Assembly: GCA_027592035.1 (NCBI GenBank)
Contig: JAQCIK010000014.1
Location: 1 to 55,871 of the forward strand
Source of the DNA: Casp-actino8 sp001510455
Lineage (GTDB): Bacteria > Actinomycetota > Acidimicrobiia > Acidimicrobiales > Ilumatobacteraceae
DNA length: 55,871 nt
Direction: 5' to 3'
The position numbers were made by a program, and so were the translations under genes. The notes beneath the pieces are model-generated. The model did not search any database, had not been told where the DNA came from, and saw nothing but the letters and a program-made list of their open reading frames with translations. Below, one piece after another: positions 41,886-49,582 of this stretch. How positions within the stretch are numbered: position 1 is the stretch's first letter; each line of letters opens with the position of its first letter.

Positions 41886-42961
41886 GGAAGCTCCGGTAGG
41901 CCATCGTCGAGTCGGGCGAGCAGGTCGCTCTCGGCACGAGTTGCGGGCATGACACCGGCGAGAAGTTCGTCGACTCGTGACAGCGTCACTCCGTTCAAGA
42001 ACTTCTCGACGTCGTCGCCGAGCACCACACCTCGTCCGCCTTCGCGAGCGCGGTCGTAGCAGTATTCGGCCCGTTCACAGAATGTGAGACACGAATCCTG
42101 GAAATACGTGTCGGCGTGACTCACGAGATCGAGGAGTGAATCAGGATCGTCGTCGTCACCCGAGCCGTACTGGCCGTCGAGCAAGTGGGCCGACTCCTCC
42201 ATGAGTTCGAAGCCCCGTTCGGCACGAGCAAGCTGATAGGTGAGGTCTTCACCGCTGCGCACGCTCGGCTGATTGGAACCTGGATAGGTGAGGACGAGGA
42301 AACCAGTACGCGACACGTGAATTCGGTCGGACAGTCCGAGGCCGGCCAACGTGACGTCGAGCGCGTGGACGTACAGACCCATCTGGGCGCGGGCCGAGGC
42401 GAGATCGTGGCGACCGGTGTGGCCACCCTGATCGGCGTAGGTCTTGATCTCGCCGACGGCGATCACCGGCATGGAGCCCGAGGTCTGCACGGCAAGAACG
42501 TCGATGATGAGAATGGCTTCGGGCAGCATGATGCCGCGGGGAATACGCACGGTGAGACTGGAGACGACACCGTCGAAACGGCGACCCTCGGCCAGAGTGG
42601 TCAGGAAGTCGTGGCCGCAGCGAACGGCATCGTCGAGATCGACCAGTGAGCCGCCGTTGGCGCTCGTACGGTGATCGACGAAGTCAGACGACTTTTCCGA
42701 GATCACGTCGGCACGAACGAGTGCGTCGAGAAGGCGCTCTCCCCCGTCTCGCACGAGTCCGTCTTCGAAGGTTCGACCACGAGCCAGGGCGAAAACTGAT
42801 TGCCCTTCACGGGGAGCGGACGGATTCTCGCGACGAGCGACCGCTCCCATCTTCACGTTGTGCACAGCTGACACCACGTTGGCGCGACACTGCGGATTAC
42901 GGGCCCACTGCTCGAAACGACGCCGGGTCTCTCGGGTCGATCGTTGGTTCGTACCGCTCAC
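41882..42961 (-). CDS. Cas4/AddB-like Fe-S PD-(D/E)xK nuclease
   Basis: 359 residues. The nuclease core shows RGRTFEDGL (61-69), Asp154 in IIDVLAV, Glu171-x-Lys173 in VGEIKTY and Gln193/Tyr197 in AQMGLYVHAL. Cys25 near the N-terminus pairs with Cys291, Cys295 and Cys301 (C-x3-C-x5-C) to give a plausible 4Fe-4S cluster as in Cas4 and AddB. Such proteins are single-strand exonucleases or helicase-associated nucleases. GTG 42961 is favoured: TACCGT lies six bases upstream, and the longer frame runs into the P450 promoter. First gene of the four-gene operon. No cas1/cas2 or repeats nearby, so a CRISPR role is unlikely. Confidence 0.83.
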   Translation of the reverse strand: MSGTNQRSTRETRRRFEQWARNPQCRANVVSAVHNVKMGAVARRENPSAPREGQSVFALARGRTFEDGLVRDGGERLLDALVRADVISEKSSDFVDHRTSANGGSLVDLDDAVRCGHDFLTTLAEGRRFDGVVSSLTVRIPRGIMLPEAILIIDVLAVQTSGSMPVIAVGEIKTYADQGGHTGRHDLASARAQMGLYVHALDVTLAGLGLSDRIHVSRTGFLVLTYPGSNQPSVRSGEDLTYQLARAERGFELMEESAHLLDGQYGSGDDDDPDSLLDLVSHADTYFQDSCLTFCERAEYCYDRAREGGRGVVLGDDVEKFLNGVTLSRVDELLAGVMPATRAESDLLARLDDGLPELP

Positions 42962-42967
42962 GGGGCG

Positions 42968-42973
42968 ACGGTA
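42968..42973 (-). promoter_or_regulatory. -10 box, leaderless promoter of the helicase-nuclease operon
   Basis: TACCGT lies six bases before GTG 42961 on the minus strand. It is the only promoter-like element seen for the four overlapping genes. Confidence 0.5.
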
Positions 42974-43050
42974 CCAAAGGGGTGTGCGAGTCGATTGGGG
43001 TATGGTTCGGGCACACCTTTCGGGGGAAACGGTGTGAGGCAAGGGGCGTC

Positions 43051-44265
43051 ATGACGTACGGCAGTGAACGTATCGACAGTGAGCCAGTGAAGAGTTGGCT
43101 CACCGACTGGGACTGGCTCGACGATGGCTGGGGAGAGAACGCAATCGACATCTGGAACGATGTGCGCGAACAGTGTCCAATCGCCAGCACGGAGCGTTAC
43201 GGTCGCGCCTTCATGCCGGTGACCATGGAGGCCGTGCGCACCATCGCCAACGACACCGAGCACTTCTCGTCGATCTGGGTCAACGTCTCTCGGCCTGATG
43301 CTCCGCGGGCACCTGCACCGCCGATCACGAGTGATCCCCCCGAACACCACGGGCACCGTCGGCTCATACTGCCCGCCTTCAACCCCAAAGCCATCGCCGC
43401 CATCGAACCCGAATTGCGAGCGTTTTGCCGTCGCCTGATCGCCGACATCGGAGAATCCCCCACCGCTGACGCCGCCGAGCAATACAGCCAACACATTCCG
43501 GTCCACGGCATCTGCATCATCACCGGACTCCCGGAGGCAGACGCCGATCTCTTTCGCGATTGGATCTACAAGAATTTTCAGCTGGGCCCGAAAGACAACA
43601 CGGTTCGACTACAAGTGCTGACCGAGATGACTCAGTACATCGATGCTCTGCTCAAGGATCGTCTGAAGAATCCGCAAGACGACCTGTTGACGGTGGTGGC
43701 CAACGCCGAAATCGACGGCAAGGACGTCGACTGGGACGTGAAAGTCGGCTACATACGACTGCAGATCGTGGCGGGTATCGACACCACATGGAGTGCGATC
43801 GGATCGGGACTCTGGCACTTTGCCCAGCACAACGATCAAGTGCAGCGGCTGATCGCTGTCCCGAACGACCACGAGTTGTGGTCGGAGGCGACCGAGGAAG
43901 TGCTCCGCTACTACGCGCCGGTCACGATGGCCCGCAAAGTCGTGAAAGACGTCGAGGTGAGCGGCTGTCCGATGCACAGCGGCGATCAGACTCTCGTGAC
44001 GTTCCCGGCCGCCAATCACGATCCGGCCGAATTCGAACGCGCCCACGAGTTCGTGCTCGACCGCAAGAACAACAGACACGTCGCTTTCGGGTTGGGTATC
44101 CACCGCTGCGCCGGCTCGAACCTCGCTCGTCTCGAAATGATCGTGGCGTTCCAGGAATGGCTACGCGCCTTCCCGAACTATTCACTCGACGCGTCGAAGA
44201 AGGTCACCTGGGCGAACGGTCAAGTTCGCGGCCCGCGCATCCTGCCAGTGCTGACGACTGGTTGA
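43051..44265 (+). CDS. cytochrome P450
   Basis: 404 residues. I-helix AGIDTTW, K-helix ExxR in EEVLRYY, and haem loop FGLGIHRCAGSNLARLEM with Cys353. SDPPEHHGHRRLILPAFNPKAI is the usual BC/C-helix stretch. It differs clearly from the other P450 in the window (AGGDTT I-helix, Leu after the haem Cys), so substrates should differ. AGGGG lies seven bases before ATG 43051 and a TATGGT at 43001 could be the -10. It is divergent from the helicase-nuclease operon and convergent with an F420-type oxidoreductase. No ferredoxin is adjacent. Confidence 0.92.
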   Translation: MTYGSERIDSEPVKSWLTDWDWLDDGWGENAIDIWNDVREQCPIASTERYGRAFMPVTMEAVRTIANDTEHFSSIWVNVSRPDAPRAPAPPITSDPPEHHGHRRLILPAFNPKAIAAIEPELRAFCRRLIADIGESPTADAAEQYSQHIPVHGICIITGLPEADADLFRDWIYKNFQLGPKDNTVRLQVLTEMTQYIDALLKDRLKNPQDDLLTVVANAEIDGKDVDWDVKVGYIRLQIVAGIDTTWSAIGSGLWHFAQHNDQVQRLIAVPNDHELWSEATEEVLRYYAPVTMARKVVKDVEVSGCPMHSGDQTLVTFPAANHDPAEFERAHEFVLDRKNNRHVAFGLGIHRCAGSNLARLEMIVAFQEWLRAFPNYSLDASKKVTWANGQVRGPRILPVLTTG

Positions 44266-44271
44266 ACCGAC

Positions 44272-45150
44272 TCAGGCCTCCCCAGGCGCCAAAGCCTCCA
44301 ACGTCTCCCAGGGCCAACCCAACTCGGGTCGTGAATTCAGGGCCGATAACAAGACGCCGGTGGCACCGGCGTCGAGGTGTTCCTGCATGCGGGCACGCAC
44401 CTGCTCTTCGGTGCCCCACGCCGTGTACGAGTCGACGAGTCGATCACTACCGTTTCCACTCCAGTCGGATTCGTCGAATCCTTGCTTTCGCCACTGTCGG
44501 TGGTACGCGGGAAGGGGCAGATAGATCGAAATCGCCATGCGACCAGCCGCCCTGGCCGCCACCGGATCCGTCGAGATACACGACGGAAGAACCACGTAGA
44601 GCTCCTTGTCGGGTCCGAGAATTCGACGCGATTCGGCGGTGTGATTCGGCGTCTGCATGTACGAAGTGATGCCATCGGCCACCTCTCGGGCGACTGCGAC
44701 CATTTTGGGTCCGTGTGCAGCCAGAAAGATGGGAATCTCCGGGGGGACCGCTGGAGTGTGCAGTATCGAAACGTTTCGGACCCCTGAGATGTGTGTTCGC
44801 GCCAATTCGACCGGATCTTGCCATTGCAGTCCACGCATCTCGGCAGCCGGAGGATGAGAGACTCCGAGGCCGTGGATGAACCGTCCTCCCGAGAAATCGG
44901 CCAATGTTCGCGCCGCTTGTGCCGAGGCAATCGGATCACGTCCGTACATATGAGCGACACCCGACGCGACCTTCAGCTTGTCGGTGTTGTTTAGAATGAA
45001 TCCGGCCGACACGTAGACCTCTCGACCGAAGATGTCGGGAAGCCATACTGAACGATGACCGATCGACTCGAGCCTCTGAACATGCTCGACAAGCTGCGCC
45101 GGCGAGAAGAAATCTGCTGGCGTCATGATTCCGACGACGGGAGAGACCAT
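44272..45150 (-). CDS. LLM-class (probably F420-dependent) oxidoreductase
   Basis: 292-residue TIM-barrel oxidoreductase of the luciferase-like group. Key stretches: VGIMTPADFFSPAQLVEHVQRLESIGHRSVWLPDIFG, VASGVAHMYGRDPIASAQAARTLADFSGGRFIHGLGVSHPP, and IPIFLAAHGPKMVAVAREVADG. Loop residues typical of F420 use rather than FMN are expected in actinobacteria, but the cofactor is not proved by sequence. ATG 45150 is set by GGAGGAGTGGAG. Last gene of the hydrolase-hydratase-LLM operon under the palindromic operator at 46.7 kb. Confidence 0.88.
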   Translation of the reverse strand: MVSPVVGIMTPADFFSPAQLVEHVQRLESIGHRSVWLPDIFGREVYVSAGFILNNTDKLKVASGVAHMYGRDPIASAQAARTLADFSGGRFIHGLGVSHPPAAEMRGLQWQDPVELARTHISGVRNVSILHTPAVPPEIPIFLAAHGPKMVAVAREVADGITSYMQTPNHTAESRRILGPDKELYVVLPSCISTDPVAARAAGRMAISIYLPLPAYHRQWRKQGFDESDWSGNGSDRLVDSYTAWGTEEQVRARMQEHLDAGATGVLLSALNSRPELGWPWETLEALAPGEA

Positions 45151-45169
45151 CTCCACTCCTCCTTGTTTG

Positions 45170-45934
45170 TCAGTTTCGTTCGAACTTGGGTTCGCGACGT
45201 TCGGCCGAGGCTCGAATTCCCTCGGAGAAGTCACGAGTCACTCGCAGACGCATCTGCTCACGTCGTTCCAAGTCAGTAGCCGCACTGACACGATCGGCCA
45301 GATCTCCTCGGAGGGTGGCCCGGATCGCTTCGACTGCCAACGGCGCAGCTCCTGAGATCTCTCGCGCCAGCTCGTGTGCCGTCGCGAGAAGCTCGTCCGG
45401 TGGGACGCATCGATCGACGAGTCCGATCGACAAAGACGCGTCCCCATCGAGCCGCCGCCCGGTCATAAGCAACTCGGCAGCTCGTTGTTCACCGACCAAA
45501 CGCGGCAAGGTGACCGACAGGCCGAAACCATGGTGGAAGCCGAGAAGAGCAAAGTTCGCGCTCAGCCGCGCCGAAGATGAGGCAACCCTGAAATCACACG
45601 CCAGTGCTACTCCGAGACCTCCGCCTATCGCCGCACCCTGGATCGCGGCCACGATGGGCTTTCGGGTTCGGAAAAGTCGAACTGCCGCCGCGTACAAGTC
45701 TTCTGTCTCGTCCGATGTCCCCCCACCGGAGAAGTCGGCACCCGCGCAGAAGTGCTTTCCTTCTGCGGACAACACGATCACTCGAGTCGAATCGTCCCGA
45801 TCGAGTTCCTCCCAGACCGATGCCAGCTCGGAAATCATCGTCGCCGAGAAGAAGTTGTTCGGTGGACGACACAGAACGACGTCGGTCCGAAACTGAGTCG
45901 TGGGCCCGACCCGAACATGGGCCACTCGAGTCAC
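45170..45934 (-). CDS. enoyl-CoA hydratase/isomerase family protein
   Basis: 254 residues of the crotonase fold. The oxyanion-hole segments are SAEGKHFCAGADFSGGG and AAIQGAAIGGGLGVALACDFRVAS. The Glu positions of classical hydratases are replaced in the second half (FHHGFGLSVTLPRLVG), so hydratase, isomerase or hydrolase chemistry are all possible. GTG 45934 overlaps the upstream stop (GTGA). It lies in a beta-oxidation-like context with LLM oxidoreductases and, on the other arm, an acyl-CoA dehydrogenase. Confidence 0.88.
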   Translation of the reverse strand: MTRVAHVRVGPTTQFRTDVVLCRPPNNFFSATMISELASVWEELDRDDSTRVIVLSAEGKHFCAGADFSGGGTSDETEDLYAAAVRLFRTRKPIVAAIQGAAIGGGLGVALACDFRVASSSARLSANFALLGFHHGFGLSVTLPRLVGEQRAAELLMTGRRLDGDASLSIGLVDRCVPPDELLATAHELAREISGAAPLAVEAIRATLRGDLADRVSAATDLERREQMRLRVTRDFSEGIRASAERREPKFERN

Positions 45935-46689
45935 GGTTCGATCGGGCTCTCGAGAAGGTTCCGGCCGAAGAGATCGCCGAGCGCACGCCAATGTCGATCC
46001 TCCGATCGTTGATCGTGCTGTGGACGATCGGAGAACGCGAAACCATGGTGCTTTCCCCAATAGCGTTCGACTCGTCCACGGACCTCACACTCCTGCATCG
46101 ACGCCTCGAATCGGTCGACCATGTCGAGAGGCACGTAATCGTCGTGCTCGGCCGCTGCGACGTAGATCTCGCCCGAGATCTCCGGAAGACGGAGGTGAGG
46201 AGAATCTTTGGCGTCGACGTGCAGTCGTACTCCGTAGAACGACGCCGCCGCTCGTACTCTCGCCGCGTGCTCGGCGGCCGCCCATACGGCAAAGGGTCCG
46301 CTCATGCAGTACCCAACCACTCCGATTCGAGACGCATCGATGGACGGATCGCCGTCGGCGTACTCAATCAGTGTTCCCGCATCGCGTCCTACCATCGCAT
46401 TGCCAACGTTCGTCATGAGTTCTCGCATCCGCTCGAACGATGCACGACTCGAGAAATCGAGTTCGAATTCCGGGGTGCTCCGGTAATACAGATTGGGAAG
46501 CAAGACGTGAAAGCCCCATCCTGCGATTCGAGCCGCCATGCGGTGCAGAAGTGGCCGCTTGCCAGGCGCATCCATCAAAAACAAGACGAGAGGTGAGCGA
46601 GCGCCAGCCGCCGGGCGGACCGAATACGTCCCCATGACTCCCTCGTCGGTTTCGATCTCCAGGTGGTCATCGACGACGCTCAAGCCCAT
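45931..46689 (-). CDS. dienelactone hydrolase family protein
   Basis: About 252 residues. The nucleophile elbow reads GVVGYCMSGPFAVWAAA with Cys as the usual DLH nucleophile; VAAAEHDDYVPLD gives the acid and YWGKHHGFAFSDRP the His. DAPGKRPLLHRMAARIAGWGFHVLLPNLYYR is the typical N-terminal core. Start ATG 46689 is preferred: TATGGT ends seven bases upstream, and longer starts lie inside the palindromic operator. First gene of the minus-strand operon. DLHs open lactones of chlorocatechol pathways, but related proteins act on other esters. Confidence 0.87.
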   Translation of the reverse strand: MGLSVVDDHLEIETDEGVMGTYSVRPAAGARSPLVLFLMDAPGKRPLLHRMAARIAGWGFHVLLPNLYYRSTPEFELDFSSRASFERMRELMTNVGNAMVGRDAGTLIEYADGDPSIDASRIGVVGYCMSGPFAVWAAAEHAARVRAAASFYGVRLHVDAKDSPHLRLPEISGEIYVAAAEHDDYVPLDMVDRFEASMQECEVRGRVERYWGKHHGFAFSDRPQHDQRSEDRHWRALGDLFGRNLLESPIEP

Positions 46690-46696
46690 GGGCGGC

Positions 46697-46761
46697 ACCA
46701 TAGTCGCCTGACAAGACTTAGTCGACATGTATGTCGACTAAGCGAAATGCTCGGCTACGAT
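46697..46761. promoter_or_regulatory. divergent leaderless promoters with a shared 26-bp palindromic operator
   Basis: The palindrome at 46717-46742 has 12-bp perfect arms (CTTAGTCGACAT and its complement) around a GT centre. TATGGT (46702-46697) is seven bases before ATG 46689 on the minus strand. TACGAT (46756-46761) is seven bases before GTG 46769 on the plus strand. The -35 regions of both promoters fall in the palindrome, so one repressor could block both. The TetR protein encoded at 47638 is the obvious candidate. Confidence 0.72.
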
Positions 46762-46768
46762 CCCCGTC

Positions 46769-47641
46769 GTGGCTGGGTCGAGCACCATCACCGCCGGGAT
46801 TCATCTCCCCCAGGCCGGACCTGCGTCCTCGGGTGTCGCCATCCAACGAGCCGCCCACCTCGCCGAAGAACTGGGTTACGCCGACGTGTGGGTCAGCGAC
46901 CATCTTGCGGTGCCGACCGGAGCGTCGTATCCCCCATCGCCATGGATCTACGAACCCCTCATCACTCTTACCTGGGCGGCAGCGGCGACATCGCGCGTCG
47001 GACTCGGAACGACCGTTCTCGTTCTTCCGATGCGCCATCCTCTCGTCACGGCGAAATCGGTCGCCTCGATCGATCGATTGAGCAACGGACGCATGATTCT
47101 CGGCCTTGCTGCGGGATGGCTCGAGGCTGAATTCGAAGCACTCGGTGTTCCTTTCGACGAGCGAGGACCTCGAACCGACGAAGGTGTCGCCATGCTGAGA
47201 CGGCTCTGGACCGACGACCACATCACCGATGATTTTCCGATCCACTCGTCGAGTTACACGTCGATGCGAGCTCTCCCTCAGCCCGATCGTCACCTTCCTA
47301 TTTGGATCGGTGGACACGCGAAGGTAGCTCTCGATCGCGCGGTCCGGGTGGGAGATGGTTGGCATGGAGCGTTCCTATCTCCCGCTCAAACGGCCTGGAG
47401 GGTGGAGTACCTACGTCGAAGCAGACCCGAGCCAGAATTCCCGATTTCGATGCGTACCCGCTGGGATGCCCTCACCGACGACTTCGACACGATTCTCGGT
47501 GAGCTCGACGACTACATCGCAGCCGGCGTGACACACGTTGTCCCCGAACCACGACAACGAAACATGGACGACTACCTGCGATCGATCGAGGCGCTAGCCG
47601 GGCTGATGGCCCGCGCCGGTGTCACCTTCGAAGAGTCATGA
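46769..47641 (+). CDS. LLM-class (probably F420-dependent) oxidoreductase
   Basis: 290 residues. ITAGIHLPQAGPASSGVAIQRAAHLAEELGYADVWVSDHLAVP, LGTTVLVLPMRHPLVTAKSVASIDRLSNGRMILGLAAGW and IWIGGHAKVALDRAVRVGDGWHG are the classic F420-dependent TIM-barrel motifs of mycobacterial-type LLM proteins. It is only distantly similar to the other LLM gene at 44.3 kb. GTG 46769 has TACGAT seven bases upstream. It overlaps the TetR gene (ATGA), so it forms an operon with TetR and the acyl-CoA dehydrogenase. Confidence 0.9.
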   Translation: MAGSSTITAGIHLPQAGPASSGVAIQRAAHLAEELGYADVWVSDHLAVPTGASYPPSPWIYEPLITLTWAAAATSRVGLGTTVLVLPMRHPLVTAKSVASIDRLSNGRMILGLAAGWLEAEFEALGVPFDERGPRTDEGVAMLRRLWTDDHITDDFPIHSSSYTSMRALPQPDRHLPIWIGGHAKVALDRAVRVGDGWHGAFLSPAQTAWRVEYLRRSRPEPEFPISMRTRWDALTDDFDTILGELDDYIAAGVTHVVPEPRQRNMDDYLRSIEALAGLMARAGVTFEES

Positions 47642-48330
47642 AGAGTTCGACGCCGATCACCCGAGGTGGATGGGAGGCGACCGGTACATCGGCCGATCGT
47701 CGATCCGATCTCGGACGATCGCCCGGCAAGCGGGCTGCGAAGGCACGCCAGAACCTTCTCGATGCAGCACGCGCGGCATTCGACCAACACGGTTACGCCG
47801 ATACCACCGTCGAACACATCGTGAATCGGGCCGGTGTCGCTCGGGGAAGTTTCTACACGTACTTCGAATCGAAGACGGACATTTTCCGGCACTTGTGCTC
47901 GGCCATCGACCGCCAGGTGGCCACCGATGTCGTCGGCTTCGAACGATCCCCCGACTCCGACCCGATCACCAATCTGCGAGTATCGACCGCCAACTATCTA
48001 GCTCTCGTCCGCTCTCACGCTGATCTCTACCGGCTGGTCGACCAAGCTTCTGCCAATGATCCGGAGATCAACGAGGCCCGGCTCCGGTCTCGGTCGCGCC
48101 ACGTCAGTCGGGTGGCCAAGCAGATCCGAAAATGGCAGACCTCGGGTCACGCCGATTCGAACGTCGATGCCGAAACGGTTGCTGCCGTGCTCGTCACCAT
48201 GCAGTCCGGAATCGCACAGATGATGTACACACAAGGACAAGAGCGCGATGAATTGAGCGTCGTCGATGTCATCACGAACGTCTGGATCTCGACCTGCGGT
48301 CTCACTCGTCGTCGGCGGGCCGGATCATGA
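47638..48330 (+). CDS. TetR-family regulator (likely controls the 46.7-kb operator)
   Basis: 230 residues with a 35-residue basic N-terminal tail. The HTH is HGYADTTVEHIVNRAGVARGSFYTYFESKTDIFRHL. The C-terminal ligand domain is all-helical. The gene lies between the LLM and acyl-CoA dehydrogenase genes with ATGA overlaps on both sides, an unusual internal position that ties its level to that of the operon. The near-perfect 26-bp palindrome between the divergent promoters is a typical TetR-dimer target. The ligand is probably an acyl-CoA or acid of the pathway (inference). Confidence 0.87.
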   Translation: MKSSTPITRGGWEATGTSADRRSDLGRSPGKRAAKARQNLLDAARAAFDQHGYADTTVEHIVNRAGVARGSFYTYFESKTDIFRHLCSAIDRQVATDVVGFERSPDSDPITNLRVSTANYLALVRSHADLYRLVDQASANDPEINEARLRSRSRHVSRVAKQIRKWQTSGHADSNVDAETVAAVLVTMQSGIAQMMYTQGQERDELSVVDVITNVWISTCGLTRRRRAGS

Positions 48331-49574
48331 GTCAGCACTCAACGTTCGATTCTCGATCGGTTCGTAACGAGGTTGATGCCTGGATCGATACGAATTGGGA
48401 CCCCGAACTACCACTTCTGGAGTGGCGCGAGCGACTCGTCACTTCGGGTTGGATGGTCCCGTCCTGGCCGACGAAGTGGTTCGGACGAGGCCTCGCCGCC
48501 TCGGCTGACCGGATCGTTGCCGACGCTCTTCGCGATCGAGGTGCCCCGGGGGCTCCCATCGGAAGCGGTATGAGCCTCGCCGCCCCCACACTTCTCGAGC
48601 ACGCCAGCGATCAGCTCAACAGAGATCTGATTCGTCCGACGATCACCGGAGCAATCACATGGTGCCAGCTTTTCAGCGAGCCGGGAGCGGGCTCTGATCT
48701 AGCCTCGCTGTCCACCACTGCGACCCTCGATGGTGACGAATGGGTGCTGAACGGACAGAAGGTCTGGAACACAAGTGCTCATCACGCCGACTTCGCGATC
48801 GTGGTCGCTCGTTCCGACTGGGATGCTCCCAAACATCGCGGGATCTCGTATTTCGTTCTCCCCATGGGTCAAGCGGGAGTAGAAGTTCGAGGAATCAAAC
48901 AGATGAACCGCCATGCATCCTTCAACGAAGTGTTCTTGACCGACGCTCGCCTACCTGCTCATTTTTTGGTCGGCGACCGTGGAGACGGCTGGAGGATCGC
49001 GCGCACCACCCTTGCCCATGAGCGATCCTTCGCGACTCTTCGGCGGCCTTCCTATCGGACGGACTCCGCACCTCCGGGCCGAGCCGTGAGAGAGGCCGAG
49101 GCCGAAGCCGATGAACATTTCGCAACCTATGTCTGGTATCCGCAAAGGGCGGGGCGAGCCGATCTGTTGATCCCCCGTGCTCAGGAATTCGGGCTCGACA
49201 CCGACCCGCGAATCCGTGATGCGATCGGCCGTGTGGCGGGATTCCAACGCGCAAACGAATGGACTGCACTTCGCGCCCGCTCAGCCAGAGCTCTCGGACG
49301 TCCTCCAGGCCCTGAAGGTTCGATCGGGAAACTCGCTGCTTCCGAACTGGCGCGTCGAAGCGCGAAGACACATGGACAGATCTCCGGGGCGCACGGCATG
49401 CTCGATGACGGCGCTCAGTCGACTGTCGCCGAGGTTCTCGTGTCGACTCCGGCTCAGTCGATCGCTGGTGGTACGGACGAGATTCAGCGCAACATCATCG
49501 GCGAGAACATTCTCGGTCTGCCACGCGAACCATCGCACGATCGCGAAACGCCATTTCGAGATCTACCTCGCTGA
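48327..49574 (+). CDS. acyl-CoA dehydrogenase
   Basis: 415 residues. WCQLFSEPGAGSDLASL, WVLNGQKVWNTSAHHADFAIVVAR, FNEVFLTDARLPAHFLVGD and the C-terminal GGTDEIQRNIIGENILGLPREP are intact. The N-terminal helical part is divergent (PSWPTKWFGRGLAASADRIVADALRDRG), and the region after HERSFATLRRP is Arg/Glu-rich, unlike the other acyl-CoA dehydrogenase here. It overlaps the TetR stop (ATGA) and ends the plus-strand operon. With the hydratase and hydrolase of the divergent operon it would allow one round of beta-oxidation-like degradation of an unknown acid. Confidence 0.9.
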   Translation: MSQHSTFDSRSVRNEVDAWIDTNWDPELPLLEWRERLVTSGWMVPSWPTKWFGRGLAASADRIVADALRDRGAPGAPIGSGMSLAAPTLLEHASDQLNRDLIRPTITGAITWCQLFSEPGAGSDLASLSTTATLDGDEWVLNGQKVWNTSAHHADFAIVVARSDWDAPKHRGISYFVLPMGQAGVEVRGIKQMNRHASFNEVFLTDARLPAHFLVGDRGDGWRIARTTLAHERSFATLRRPSYRTDSAPPGRAVREAEAEADEHFATYVWYPQRAGRADLLIPRAQEFGLDTDPRIRDAIGRVAGFQRANEWTALRARSARALGRPPGPEGSIGKLAASELARRSAKTHGQISGAHGMLDDGAQSTVAEVLVSTPAQSIAGGTDEIQRNIIGENILGLPREPSHDRETPFRDLPR

Positions 49575-49582
49575 CCCCTCGA

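Noticed and set aside
37386..42961. interpretation of the Cas4-like genes as part of a CRISPR-Cas locus
   Set aside because: No repeat-spacer array, cas1, cas2 or effector gene is present anywhere in the window.
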